Source: Sulfurospirillum sp036802865 (GTDB taxonomy: Bacteria; Campylobacterota; Campylobacteria; Campylobacterales; Sulfurospirillaceae). From it: a stretch of 64,000 nt of DNA. Below, in pieces: positions 43,600 to 51,511 of the stretch. The stretch spans positions 62,001 through 126,000 of the forward strand of contig NZ_DAIRVK010000001.1 in assembly GCF_036802865.1 (NCBI RefSeq), in the 5' to 3' direction. A program made the translations under genes and the position numbers. The notes beneath the pieces were generated by a model that saw nothing but the letters and a program-made list of their open reading frames with translations, did no database searches and was not told where the DNA came from. Position 1 is the stretch's first letter. The number at the start of each line of letters is the position of its first letter.

Positions 43600-44038
43600 A
43601 ACATGGATTACCATTCTTGCTTCTGTATGTTTCATTTTTATATCTGATCAGATAATCAAAAATGTTTTTTTAGATGGCTTTAGGTGGAATAGTAATTTCT
43701 TTTCATTGATCTTAACATACAATAAAGGTGTTGCATTTTCAATGTTTTCGTTTTTGGATGAGTATCTTAAATATTTACAATTATTTTTGGTATCCGCTCT
43801 AGGGATTTATCTTCTTTTTCACAAAGAAGTACTTCATTATCATAGTCTTGCTATTGGTATCATTACAGGTGCTGCACTTAGCAATATCTATGACCGATTT
43901 ATTCATGGGGGTGTAGTTGATTACTTTTTTTGGCATTATGGATTTGAATTTGCCGTTTTTAATTTTGCTGATGTTATGATTGATTTTGGAGTATTTTTAG
44001 TTTTGTATCGTTCTTGGAAAATGCCAAAAGAGGCTTAA
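43592..44038 (+). CDS. lspA: Lipoprotein signal peptidase (signal peptidase II)
   Basis: Cleaves prolipoprotein signal peptides in the inner membrane. 148 aa with four membrane segments; the catalytic aspartates are in SNIYDRFIHGGVVDYF and AVFNFADVMIDFG, and FSLILTYNKGVAFSMF is also conserved. The start lies inside the end of glmM. The pairing glmM-lspA couples envelope precursor synthesis and lipoprotein maturation. Confidence 0.96.
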   Translation: MNKTWITILASVCFIFISDQIIKNVFLDGFRWNSNFFSLILTYNKGVAFSMFSFLDEYLKYLQLFLVSALGIYLLFHKEVLHYHSLAIGIITGAALSNIYDRFIHGGVVDYFFWHYGFEFAVFNFADVMIDFGVFLVLYRSWKMPKEA

Positions 44039-44084
44039 AAGTACTTTATTGATAAAACATAGTTGCATTTTCATTTTTTTTTGG

Positions 44085-44090
44085 TATAAT
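44085..44090 (+). promoter_or_regulatory. Extended -10 promoter of tRNA-Val
   Basis: TTGG-TATAAT, an extended -10, 20 bases before the mature tRNA 5' end. It may also drive thrS and the genes after it. Confidence 0.6.
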
Positions 44091-44110
44091 CTCAGCTCTT
44101 AAAATTGTGT

Positions 44111-44186
44111 GGCCGCGTAGCTCAGTTGGTAGAGCACTACCTCGACAAGGTAGTGGTCGGAGGTTCGAATCCTCTCGCGACCACCA
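44111..44186 (+). tRNA. tRNA-Val (GAC anticodon)
   Basis: D-arm GCTCAGTTGGTAGAGC, anticodon stem-loop CTACC-TCGACAA-GGTAG giving GAC, T-arm GGAGGTTCGAATCCTC, discriminator A and encoded CCA. The acceptor reads GGCCGCG against CGCGACC, so position 3-70 is a C-A mismatch where related tRNAs have T-A. Confidence 0.93.
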
Positions 44187-44238
44187 TTTTTTGTTCTCCC
44201 GTATGTTTGGGAGTTCATACAAGTAAAAGGATCTTATT

Positions 44239-46056
44239 ATGATGAATGATGTTATAGCCTACAAAGATGGCGCTCTCGTCATCGACACGCAAACTGCTGT
44301 TGCCTCCTCAAAGACTTATGAAGACAAAATCTTATTTGACAATTCTAAAGATTCCCTTGAAGTGATTCGTCACTCGTGTGCCCATTTAATGGCTCAAGCG
44401 ATTAAAGCGTTGTATAAAGATGCACAATTTTTTGTTGGACCTGTTATCGAAGACGGTTTTTACTACGATTTTCGTGTCAATGAAAAGATTGGTGATGCTG
44501 ATCTTAAAGAGATAGAAAAAAAGATGGCAGAGCTCGCGAATGCCAAGTTGCCAATTGAGAAGAGTTATACTACTAAAGCGGCCGTTACTCAACATTTTGC
44601 ACACGATGATCTTAAGCAAGAAGTCTTGCTTAGAATTCCTGATGGTGAAGTTTCCATCTATAAGCAAGGGGATTTTGAAGATTTATGTCGTGGACCTCAT
44701 GTCCCCAATACCAAATATCTAAGATTTTTTAAACTAATTAAAGTAGCTGGTGCATATCTTGGTGGCGATGAAAAACGTGAGATGCTTACACGTATCTATG
44801 GTATAGCTTTTGCAGATAAAGAGAGTCTCAAAGATTATGTAACTATGATTGAAGAGGCTAAAAAACGAGATCATCGTAAACTTGGTAATGAACTTAAACT
44901 TTTTACGTTTGATGATGAAGTAGGAGCAGGACTTCCTATTTGGCTTCCAAATGGTGGAAAACTTAGAAGTAAGTTAGAACAACTTCTTTTCAAAGCACAT
45001 CGTAAACGAGGTTATTTACCTGTTCGCGGTCCTGAACTTTTGAAATCAGATGCATGGAAAATTAGTGGGCACTACCAAAATTATGGTGAAAATATGTATT
45101 TTACTGTGATTGATGAATCAGAGTATGGTATTAAACCAATGAACTGTTTAGGTCATATTAAAGTATTCCAAAGCGAAGTTCGAAGTTATCGTGACTTACC
45201 ACTGAAGTTTTTTGAATATGGCGTTGTCCATCGTCATGAAAAAAGTGGAGTATTGCATGGACTTTTTAGGGTTCGTGAATTTACTCAAGATGATGCACAT
45301 ATTTTCTGTACACCAGATCAAATTAAAGAGAATGTTTTAGAAATTTTAAGTTTTGTCGATTCTATTATGAAAGCTTTTGGGTTTAAGTATGAGATGGAAA
45401 TTTCAACTCGTCCTGAAAAATCAATCGGCGATGAAAAATACTGGGAAGCAGCAACTGAAGGGCTTAAACACGCACTCGATGAAAATGGCATTAAATATGG
45501 CATTGATGAAGGTGGTGGAGCATTTTATGGTCCTAAAATTGATATTAAAATTACCGATGCACTCAAACGTAAATGGCAGTGCGGCACTATTCAAGTTGAT
45601 TTTAATTTGCCTGAGCGCTTTGATATTTCTTATGTGGACGCTAACAATGAACATGCTCGCCCTGTTATGTTACATCGTGCTATTTTAGGCTCATTTGAGC
45701 GTTTTATTGGTATTTTGATTGAGCACACATCGGGTGAGTTTCCTTTCTTTATTGCTCCAATTCAAGCAGTAATTGTCCCTATCTCAGATGCACATTTAGA
45801 TTATGCAAAAAAATTAGCAAATGAGTTGATGTACGAGGGTATTGATGTTGAAGTTTCATCAAAAAATGAGAGTTTAAATAAACGTATCCGAAACGCTGAA
45901 ACAATGCGTGTACCGATGATCTTAGTTATTGGTGATGCTGAAGTAGAAAGCCAAAGCGTTGCTGTACGTGACAGAAGAGAAAGAACACAGTATAATTTAA
46001 CAAAAGAAGAATTAATATCAAATATGAAGGAAAAACTGAATGAGGTACACTTTTGA
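44239..46056 (+). CDS. thrS: Threonyl-tRNA synthetase
   Basis: A class II synthetase. HSCAHLMAQAIKALY is the editing-domain HxxxH motif; GVLHGLFRVREFTQDDAHIFC includes motif 2; GGGAFYGPKIDIKI and LHRAILGSFERFIGILIEHTSG motif 3. At 605 aa it is shorter than E. coli ThrS because the N-terminal TGS-like domain is short. The ATG at 44239 has AAAAGG eight bases upstream; an ATG three bases later is possible. It opens the classic thrS-infC-rpmI-rplT operon and overlaps infC by four bases. Confidence 0.97.
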   Translation: MMNDVIAYKDGALVIDTQTAVASSKTYEDKILFDNSKDSLEVIRHSCAHLMAQAIKALYKDAQFFVGPVIEDGFYYDFRVNEKIGDADLKEIEKKMAELANAKLPIEKSYTTKAAVTQHFAHDDLKQEVLLRIPDGEVSIYKQGDFEDLCRGPHVPNTKYLRFFKLIKVAGAYLGGDEKREMLTRIYGIAFADKESLKDYVTMIEEAKKRDHRKLGNELKLFTFDDEVGAGLPIWLPNGGKLRSKLEQLLFKAHRKRGYLPVRGPELLKSDAWKISGHYQNYGENMYFTVIDESEYGIKPMNCLGHIKVFQSEVRSYRDLPLKFFEYGVVHRHEKSGVLHGLFRVREFTQDDAHIFCTPDQIKENVLEILSFVDSIMKAFGFKYEMEISTRPEKSIGDEKYWEAATEGLKHALDENGIKYGIDEGGGAFYGPKIDIKITDALKRKWQCGTIQVDFNLPERFDISYVDANNEHARPVMLHRAILGSFERFIGILIEHTSGEFPFFIAPIQAVIVPISDAHLDYAKKLANELMYEGIDVEVSSKNESLNKRIRNAETMRVPMILVIGDAEVESQSVAVRDRRERTQYNLTKEELISNMKEKLNEVHF

Positions 46057-46568
46057 GTAAAGACAAAGACGTAATGCTTAATGAGGATATCAGAGCAAAC
46101 GAAGTCAGATGTATCGGCGATGATGGAACCCAATATGGGATCATATCTAGAAAAGAAGCTCTTGCAAAAGCGGATGAGCTTGGACTTGATTTAGTATTGA
46201 TTGCCCCTGATGCAAACCCTCCTGTTTGTAAGATAATGAACTATGGTAAGTTCAAGTACCAACAAGAAAAAAAATTAAAAGAAGCACGTAAAAATCAGAA
46301 AATTATTGAGATCAAAGAGATCAAGCTTTCTGTTAAAATTGCGGCTAATGATGTTCATTATAAAGTGAAACACGCCAGAGAATTTTTGGAAGAGGGCAAA
46401 CATGTACGTTTTAGAGTTTTTCTAAAAGGCCGTGAAATGTCTAATCCTGAGATTGGTGAGCAAGTTTTAGAAAGTCTTTGGCCGATGATAGAAGATATCG
46501 CTGAGCGCGAGAAAGCTCCAAAACTTGAAGGACGTTATATTAATATGCTTGTAACTCCTAAAAAGTAA
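46053..46568 (+). CDS. infC: Translation initiation factor IF-3
   Basis: Binds the 30S subunit and proofreads the start codon. NEDIRANEVRCIGDDGTQYG opens the N-domain; PPVCKIMNYGKFKYQQEKK is the family signature. 171 aa. The start is TTG at 46053, seven bases after GAGG; no ATG is suitably placed. Rare start codons on infC (AUU in E. coli) are the basis of IF-3 autoregulation, and the TTG here could serve the same purpose. Confidence 0.96.
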   Translation: MSKDKDVMLNEDIRANEVRCIGDDGTQYGIISRKEALAKADELGLDLVLIAPDANPPVCKIMNYGKFKYQQEKKLKEARKNQKIIEIKEIKLSVKIAANDVHYKVKHAREFLEEGKHVRFRVFLKGREMSNPEIGEQVLESLWPMIEDIAEREKAPKLEGRYINMLVTPKK

Positions 46569-46601
46569 TCTTAACTCGTCGTAAACTTTCGCTCTTTTAA
46601 T

Positions 46602-46663
46602 CCCCTCTAAGGAATATTAAGCTATTATAGCTGTTTTCTAATGCTAGAGGGGGATATTTCCCC
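46602..46663 (+). promoter_or_regulatory. rpmI leader with two mutually exclusive RNA hairpins
   Basis: CCCCTCTA (46602-46609) can pair with TAGAGGGG (46645-46652) across a 35-base loop, while GGGGA (46650-46654) can instead pair with TCCCC (46659-46663). They share bases 46650-46652, so only one can form. This lies in the infC-rpmI gap where L20 autoregulation acts in E. coli. A TATTATAG stretch in the loop might also be an internal -10. Confidence 0.5.
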
Positions 46664-46695
46664 ATTAGATTTTAGAATAAATACAAGGAGTAAGC

Positions 46696-46890
46696 ATGCC
46701 GAAAATGAAAACGGTACGCGGCGCAGCAAAGCGTTTTAGAGCTGGTAAGAACAGGATCAAAAGAGGGGCAGCCTTTAGAAGTCATATTCTTACTAAAAAA
46801 CCAACGAAAAGAATGCGTGGTTTGAAAGTTGCTAAATCTGTTGATGCACGTGATGAGAAGTCCGTTAAATTAATGCTTTGTAAAGCGTAA
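46696..46890 (+). CDS. rpmI: 50S ribosomal protein L35
   Basis: 64 aa, very basic: MPKMKTVRGAAKRFRAG at the start and AAFRSHILTKKPTKRMRGL in the middle, both L35 signatures. SD AAGGAG is seven bases upstream of the ATG. It is third in the thrS-infC-rpmI-rplT order. Confidence 0.97.
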   Translation: MPKMKTVRGAAKRFRAGKNRIKRGAAFRSHILTKKPTKRMRGLKVAKSVDARDEKSVKLMLCKA

Positions 46891-46938
46891 TTTAAAAAGA
46901 GTTTTTGACAAGAGTCATTCACCCTACATGTAATGTTC

Positions 46939-46971
46939 CCCTCATTATGAGGGCAAGTTCCCTAGTGGGAC
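46939..46971 (+). promoter_or_regulatory. Two adjacent hairpins in the rplT leader
   Basis: CCCTCA-TTA-TGAGGG (46939-46953) and GTtCCC-TAGT-GGGAC (46957-46971) lie in the 114-base rpmI-rplT gap, just before the rplT SD. They may be an L20-responsive structure, an RNase processing point, or both. Confidence 0.4.
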
Positions 46972-47004
46972 ACCGACATTGATTTATTTGGTCAAGGAGA
47001 CACC

Positions 47005-47358
47005 ATGGCAAGAGTAAAAACAGGTATCGTCAGAAGAAGACGTCACAAGAAAATTTTAAAGATGGCAAGAGGCTTCTTTAGTGGAAGAAGAAAACACTTT
47101 AGAAAAGCGAAAGAGCAAATTGAGAGAAGTTTAGTTTATGCATTCCGTGATAGAAGACAAAAGAAAAGAGATTTTAGAAGACTTTGGATCACACGTATTA
47201 ACGCAGCATGCAGACTTAACGACATCAGCTACTCACGTTTCATCAATGCTCTAAATAAAGCAAATATTAATTTAGACAGAAAGATTCTTGCAGATATGGC
47301 GATGAATGACCCTGAAGCCTTTGCAACTGTTGTAAAACAAGCAAAAGCAGCGCTTTAA
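47005..47358 (+). CDS. rplT: 50S ribosomal protein L20
   Basis: 117 aa, basic: MARVKTGIVRRRRHKKILK then RKHFRKAKEQIERSLVYAFRDR and RLWITRINAACRLNDISYS, all L20 signatures. SD AAGGAG precedes the ATG. L20 is an early assembly protein and the usual autorepressor of this operon. Confidence 0.97.
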   Translation: MARVKTGIVRRRRHKKILKMARGFFSGRRKHFRKAKEQIERSLVYAFRDRRQKKRDFRRLWITRINAACRLNDISYSRFINALNKANINLDRKILADMAMNDPEAFATVVKQAKAAL

Positions 47359-47364
47359 TAACTA

Positions 47365-47398
47365 AGACTAGATGATAGGTATTTCTATCATCTAGTCT
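47365..47398 (+). terminator. Terminator of the thrS-rplT operon
   Basis: A perfect 14-bp stem AGACTAGATGATAG/CTATCATCTAGTCT with a six-base loop right after rplT, followed by CTCTCTCCTTTT. Confidence 0.75.
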
Positions 47399-47545
47399 CT
47401 CTCCTTTTAATTTCCCCTATACTATCAATCATTTTATAATTAAAAAATCTATATTTCAGCACGTATATTCAAATTAAACATAAACAATTAAAAAGTTAGT
47501 AGCAAAGAAGTGCGTAAGGATATTATCCTTACGCGAAAGAGATGC

Positions 47546-48919
47546 CTATTTAGAGGGCTGAATATCACTTTTCTTCGGATAAATGAAGATGGTGTGGCGT
47601 TCAACAACAATTTTTTCTTTTGCATCAGTGGCAAATGCTTTAATATAAATAGGTAGATCTTCACCTTCAACCTTAAGTTCTTTTGGTACTGAAACAAGAA
47701 TAACCACTTTTTTTACTTTTTCACCGGCACTGAGCAAGAAAGGTTCACTTGGTTTATCAATTTTGATATCACTATTGGAGACATCAAAATAATACAAATG
47801 ATCTTTTGAATCTGTATTTTGGAACAAGAATGTATAAACATTTTCAACAGTTTTCCCATCGTCACCCATTTTATAGAGTTGGCTAGTGCGATTAATATTT
47901 AAGAGCATATATTCTTTTTGTGTACCCATAGCAAAAAGTCCAACGAGTGCAAGGCTAAGTGCAACTATATACGCAATCGTTCTAAAACGGAAGTATTCTG
48001 TTTTAGTCCCTTTTTCGACAGCATTAGAGCTTGTCCATGTAATTAATGAAGGTTTACCTAGCTTTTCCATAACAGGAGTACAGGCATCGGCGCATTCTAG
48101 GCAGTTAATACATTCAAGTTGCATTCCTTTACGAATATCAATGTGTGTTGGACATACGCGTACGCATGCTTCACATCCCGTACAATCGTCCGTTGCCAAA
48201 GGAGGTTTATTGCTTAATTTAATACCTTTAGCATCAAAAATTTGACCTCCACGTTTTTCATCATAAATGGTTTGTATTGTGTTTTCATCAAAGAGTGCTG
48301 ATTGTATACGAGCATAAGGACAGATATAGACACAAAAATTCTCTTTGAGTGCAACAATGTCATAAACTAAAAAAACTGTGATGCAAATCAGAAAGCCATA
48401 CATTACACTGTTGTCAAGAGGGCTTTTGAGGTATACAAAAAAATCTTCAGGGGGTATAAAATACCATAAAAAATTTGACGCTGCAAGAAGTGCTAAACAA
48501 CCCCAAATAAGAATGGCAAAAAAGCGTTTAAAGAATTGATTTTCAGGCTCTTTTTGTTTGTTGTGGATGTTTTTCCTAATACCTAATAGTTTTGTCTGAA
48601 TAAGATCACGGAAGAGAACTCTAAAAATAGTTTGAGGGCAAGACCAACCGCACCAAACGCGACCACCAAGTGTTGTTATAAAAAAGATGCCTAAGAAAAA
48701 TAACATGATAACAAAAGGCATTAAGTAAAGCTCTTGCATATCAAAAGTGGTAAAAAGAAGATGCAGCTGTTTTTTATCAAAACTAAGTAAAAAAAAGTGT
48801 TTACCTTCTATTGTAATAAATGGCAAAATAAGAGAAATTAACGTAATAATGCCAAAACTAATATAGCGTTTCAATCTATAATAAATAGGTTGAACTGAAC
48901 AATCGCTATTGCAATTCAT
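47546..48919 (-). CDS. ccoG: Cytochrome c oxidase accessory protein CcoG
   Basis: A 457-aa membrane ferredoxin (FixG/RdxA) needed for copper delivery to cbb3-type oxidase. There are about five membrane segments, a cysteine in WCGWSCPQTIFR, and a polyferredoxin centre with CTGCEACVRVCP and LECINCLECADACTPVM, the two [4Fe-4S] sites. The C-terminal periplasmic domain (about 340-457) is Ig-like. The ccoNOQP genes are not in the window. Its start overlaps the preceding resolvase-like gene by 14 bases. Confidence 0.95.
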   Translation of the reverse strand: MNCNSDCSVQPIYYRLKRYISFGIITLISLILPFITIEGKHFFLLSFDKKQLHLLFTTFDMQELYLMPFVIMLFFLGIFFITTLGGRVWCGWSCPQTIFRVLFRDLIQTKLLGIRKNIHNKQKEPENQFFKRFFAILIWGCLALLAASNFLWYFIPPEDFFVYLKSPLDNSVMYGFLICITVFLVYDIVALKENFCVYICPYARIQSALFDENTIQTIYDEKRGGQIFDAKGIKLSNKPPLATDDCTGCEACVRVCPTHIDIRKGMQLECINCLECADACTPVMEKLGKPSLITWTSSNAVEKGTKTEYFRFRTIAYIVALSLALVGLFAMGTQKEYMLLNINRTSQLYKMGDDGKTVENVYTFLFQNTDSKDHLYYFDVSNSDIKIDKPSEPFLLSAGEKVKKVVILVSVPKELKVEGEDLPIYIKAFATDAKEKIVVERHTIFIYPKKSDIQPSK

Positions 48920-49607
48920 AGTGTATTCCTTCTGTTTGATCTGTTGGTTGTTTTATGAGTGAGCACTCTTTATCAACATTAGATTTTGTAAGTGATAGTG
49001 GTTGTTTTTGAGATGATTGGAGCAGGGTTATTTTTGCTTTTACAAGCTCTTTCAAGCCCCGTGAATTAACATAATCTTTTAATGATGTACGGCTTACTTG
49101 TAAAATCTTTGCAATTTCACTAATTGATGTACGATTTTCAAGAAGCTCTATGACTTGAGGACGATATGTGTCAAATTTTGATTTGGACATTCGACCTTTT
49201 GGTCTTCCTTGGGTTTTTTCCTTATCGAGCTTTTTATTGAGTTCTCGCTGTTTGACAAGTAAATCAAGTAAAACTAAGGGTTTTGAGTCAACATGAATAC
49301 AGACATTAACATCAGCAATGTGGACAGAAATGGAACGTGTGAGTAAACATTCAAAAATTTTGACCAATTCTTCAACATTTCTTGAAAAAGTAAAAAGATC
49401 AAAAATAATAATATGATCATATTTTGAGAGGGAGCGTAAGAAACCTTTAAACTCTTTACGCTCTTCGAGTTCAAGCGCAGGATCAGAGTTTTCAATCTCT
49501 GTTGTGTCAATTATGACATCATGGTGATGCGCATATTTTAAAATCTGTTTTTGTTGAATGATGATGGGGAAATCATCACTCCTATTTTTTAAAAGGACAA
49601 TATTCAT
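48906..49607 (-). CDS. Serine-recombinase (resolvase/invertase)-like protein with C-terminal HTH, probably a regulator
   Basis: 233 aa. The N-terminal 140 residues follow a resolvase fold: NRSDDFPIIIQQKQIL aligns with the catalytic R-V-S-T strand (Ser10 retained), and YDHIIIFDLFTFSRNVEEL with the DRLxR helix, where the Asp and first Arg appear replaced (Phe, Thr) but the last Arg is kept. A Hin-like HTH follows (RPQVIELLENRTSISEIAKIL, VSRTSLKDYVNSRG). The loss of catalytic residues, the 14-base overlap with ccoG and the inverted repeat at its promoter suggest a DNA-binding regulator rather than an active recombinase. The alignment was made by eye. Confidence 0.75.
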   Translation of the reverse strand: MNIVLLKNRSDDFPIIIQQKQILKYAHHHDVIIDTTEIENSDPALELEERKEFKGFLRSLSKYDHIIIFDLFTFSRNVEELVKIFECLLTRSISVHIADVNVCIHVDSKPLVLLDLLVKQRELNKKLDKEKTQGRPKGRMSKSKFDTYRPQVIELLENRTSISEIAKILQVSRTSLKDYVNSRGLKELVKAKITLLQSSQKQPLSLTKSNVDKECSLIKQPTDQTEGIHYELQ

Positions 49608-49642
49608 AAAAATGTCACCTTTTTATCATTTATATGAGCGAA

Positions 49643-49697
49643 AGTATACAGCTAATGACGTAAAAAGTCAATGATAAAATGATTTTTTACGTCATTA
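49643..49697 (-). promoter_or_regulatory. Promoter with a 14-bp inverted repeat upstream of the resolvase-like gene
   Basis: TAATGACGTAAAAA (49653-49666) and TTTTTACGTCATTA (49684-49697) are perfect inverted copies separated by 17 bases. A minus-strand -10 TATACT lies at 49643-49648, so the near half overlaps the -35 region of the resolvase-like/ccoG unit. A candidate operator, or a relict crossover site of the protein encoded next to it. Confidence 0.65.
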
Positions 49698-49808
49698 ATC
49701 TTTTGCAAAATAGTATTCATAAAAAATAATTACATAGTTTAAGCTTATATGTAAACGTAGTTGGGTACAATGCATCCCTAAATTCATCAGAAAGGTGGTG
49801 GATAGAGT

Positions 49809-50021
49809 ATGCCAGGAATTAAAGTACATCCTAACGACTCGTTTGACGAAGCGTATAGAAAGTTTAAAAAACAAGTTGATCGTAACCTAGTTGTAACTGA
49901 AGTGCGTGCAAGACGTTTCTATGAAACAGCAACAGAAAAACGCAAAAAAGATAAAATTAGTGCTCGCAAAAAACAGTTGAAAAGACTTTATATGCTTCGC
50001 CGTTACGAGTCGAGACTCTAA
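49809..50021 (+). CDS. rpsU: 30S ribosomal protein S21
   Basis: 70 aa: MPGIKVHPNDSFDEAYRKFKKQVDRN, then ARRFYETATEKRKKDK and a basic tail, typical S21. A -10 TACAAT at 49766-49771 and an SD AAAGGTGG (49791-49798) precede it. The divergent arrangement with ccoG matches other Campylobacterota. Confidence 0.96.
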   Translation: MPGIKVHPNDSFDEAYRKFKKQVDRNLVVTEVRARRFYETATEKRKKDKISARKKQLKRLYMLRRYESRL

Positions 50022-50029
50022 CACACACA

Positions 50030-50051
50030 GCCAAGAAGTTAGCTTCTTGGC
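50030..50051 (+). terminator. Terminator of rpsU
   Basis: GCCAAGAAG-TTAG-CTTCTTGGC, a 9-bp stem with tetraloop, followed by TTCTCTTCTTCATTCTTC; a good intrinsic terminator nine bases after the stop. Confidence 0.85.
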
Positions 50052-50153
50052 TTCTCTTCTTCATTCTTCAAAAAATTTCTCAAAATAAACTAAACAAACC
50101 TATGATAACATGAATGCAAATATATTTCTCTTTGTTAGCAAAAAGGTTACGAG

Positions 50154-50867
50154 ATGGATAAAAAACTAACCGTTATTGAGGCGGCAAAGCTATTGGGCGT
50201 GAGTAAAGAGGCTATCTATAATCGGTTGCGAAGAGGGTCGTTACAAAGTGTTGTTGAAAATGGAGTAAAGTACATCTTACTAACAAAAAATAGCATTAAA
50301 GAAGGCTCAAGTACCCGTAAATTGGAAAGTAGTACTGATAGTGCATATGTAGAACTGCTAAAAATACAACTTGAAGAGATGAAGCTTAAGAACGAAAAGC
50401 TTGAATCCGATAAAGAGCGTCTTATTTCGGATAAAGAACGTTTATTGATAGAATCAAAAGAAAAAATTGAAATGATTTACAAAGAAAGAGATGAACAACT
50501 CAAAGCTATTCTTTCGTTAGCAAATCGACAAATTACACACACTGGAAATGAAACAGGAACAGCTACTACGCCTGCGGTGAATATGCCTACACCAAAAAAT
50601 ACCATCGTTACACCTTTTTCTTTTGAAGAAGCGGATGTTCTTGATGAAGATGAAGAGAATGGTGTCGTGGAAGATACGTTTGAGTCGTATAGTGATTGGA
50701 GAGATTTGCGCAGTTATCTCAAAGAAAAGGGATTTTCAAAAAAAGAGAAGCAACACATCAGTGATAGGATAGGGAAAAAAGTAGGTCAGTTGAATGACGT
50801 CATGGATAAAAATGGCAAGCTTTTTATTAAAAAAGGGAAAAAACTTAAAGAGATTCTAGGAGAATAA
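50154..50867 (+). CDS. HTH DNA-binding protein with coiled coil, function unknown
   Basis: 237 aa. Residues about 5-45 form a MerR/excisionase-like helix-turn-helix (LTVIEAAKLLGVSKEAIYNRLRRG). A long charged coiled coil follows (about 65-130: ELLKIQLEEMKLKNEKLESD and similar), then an acidic linker (EEADVLDEDEENGVVED) and a basic C-terminal region (KKEKQHISDRIGKKVG). I know no named function. It precedes the UPF0323 lipoprotein gene by six bases and is likely the first gene of a long run; local regulation or a nucleoid role is possible but not shown. Confidence 0.75.
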   Translation: MDKKLTVIEAAKLLGVSKEAIYNRLRRGSLQSVVENGVKYILLTKNSIKEGSSTRKLESSTDSAYVELLKIQLEEMKLKNEKLESDKERLISDKERLLIESKEKIEMIYKERDEQLKAILSLANRQITHTGNETGTATTPAVNMPTPKNTIVTPFSFEEADVLDEDEENGVVEDTFESYSDWRDLRSYLKEKGFSKKEKQHISDRIGKKVGQLNDVMDKNGKLFIKKGKKLKEILGE

Positions 50868-50873
50868 AAGATA

Positions 50874-51509
50874 ATGCGTTACATTCGTACAATTTCAGAT
50901 TATATGATCGCGGGTGGTATTGGTGTTATGGTTATTGCAAGCATGCAAGGCTGTGATCAAAAAGATGGGAATAAAAATGCACTTTCTGATGCGGCTAAAA
51001 CACAAGGCGCATTGGTGATCGTTGATGAAATTTCTCCTGGACAGTATAAAATTGCAGAGGAGTACCCTAGTTCCACGACACGTGTAATTGTACGAAAACC
51101 TGATGGAAGTGAGCGTATTTTAACACAAACGGAAATTGATGCTTTGGTACAAGAAGAGGCTAAAAAGATTGACAATAACACATCTGCACTTACCAACTCC
51201 AGCATTGGCTCTGGTCAAATGGGATTGGGAGGAATTCTTCTCTCCAGCATCGCAGGTGCAATGATTGGTAGTTGGATAGGTGGAAAACTTTTCAATAACC
51301 CAACATATCAAAACCAAAGAGCTACTAGTTATTCAAGTCCACAGGCATACTCGCGAAGCTCAACAAGCTTTAACAAACCGATGTCTACCTCAACTACCAG
51401 TAGTGGCGTAACTAAAAGCAGTGGTTATTTTGGTTCAGGCTCTGGAAGTAGCAGTAGTTCATCGAGTGGCACATCAAGTTCAAGTACCCCACCAAGTTCA
51501 GGAAGTTAA
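50874..51509 (+). CDS. UPF0323-family lipoprotein
   Basis: 211 aa with an N-terminal hydrophobic segment ending in SMQGC, a plausible lipobox with Cys28. The mature part has VRKPDGSERILTQTEIDALV, a glycine-rich hydrophobic stretch (GGILLSSIAGAMIGSWIGG) that may insert in membrane, and a Ser/Thr-rich tail of simple composition. The UPF0323 family is conserved in Campylobacter next to a glutathionylspermidine synthase-like gene, like E. coli YgiB-YgiC. The function is unknown. Confidence 0.85.
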   Translation: MRYIRTISDYMIAGGIGVMVIASMQGCDQKDGNKNALSDAAKTQGALVIVDEISPGQYKIAEEYPSSTTRVIVRKPDGSERILTQTEIDALVQEEAKKIDNNTSALTNSSIGSGQMGLGGILLSSIAGAMIGSWIGGKLFNNPTYQNQRATSYSSPQAYSRSSTSFNKPMSTSTTSSGVTKSSGYFGSGSGSSSSSSSGTSSSSTPPSSGS

Positions 51510-51511
51510 TT

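Noticed and set aside
48906..49607. Active invertible-DNA switch by the resolvase-like protein
   Set aside because: The two inverted arms are only 17 bases apart and enclose no promoter or gene to invert, and catalytic residues seem lost; an operator is more likely.
51075..51090. Other CACGTG-containing sites as parS
   Set aside because: The hexamer occurs several times (e.g. in the UPF0323 gene, rpsT, hisF) without the flanking arms needed for ParB.
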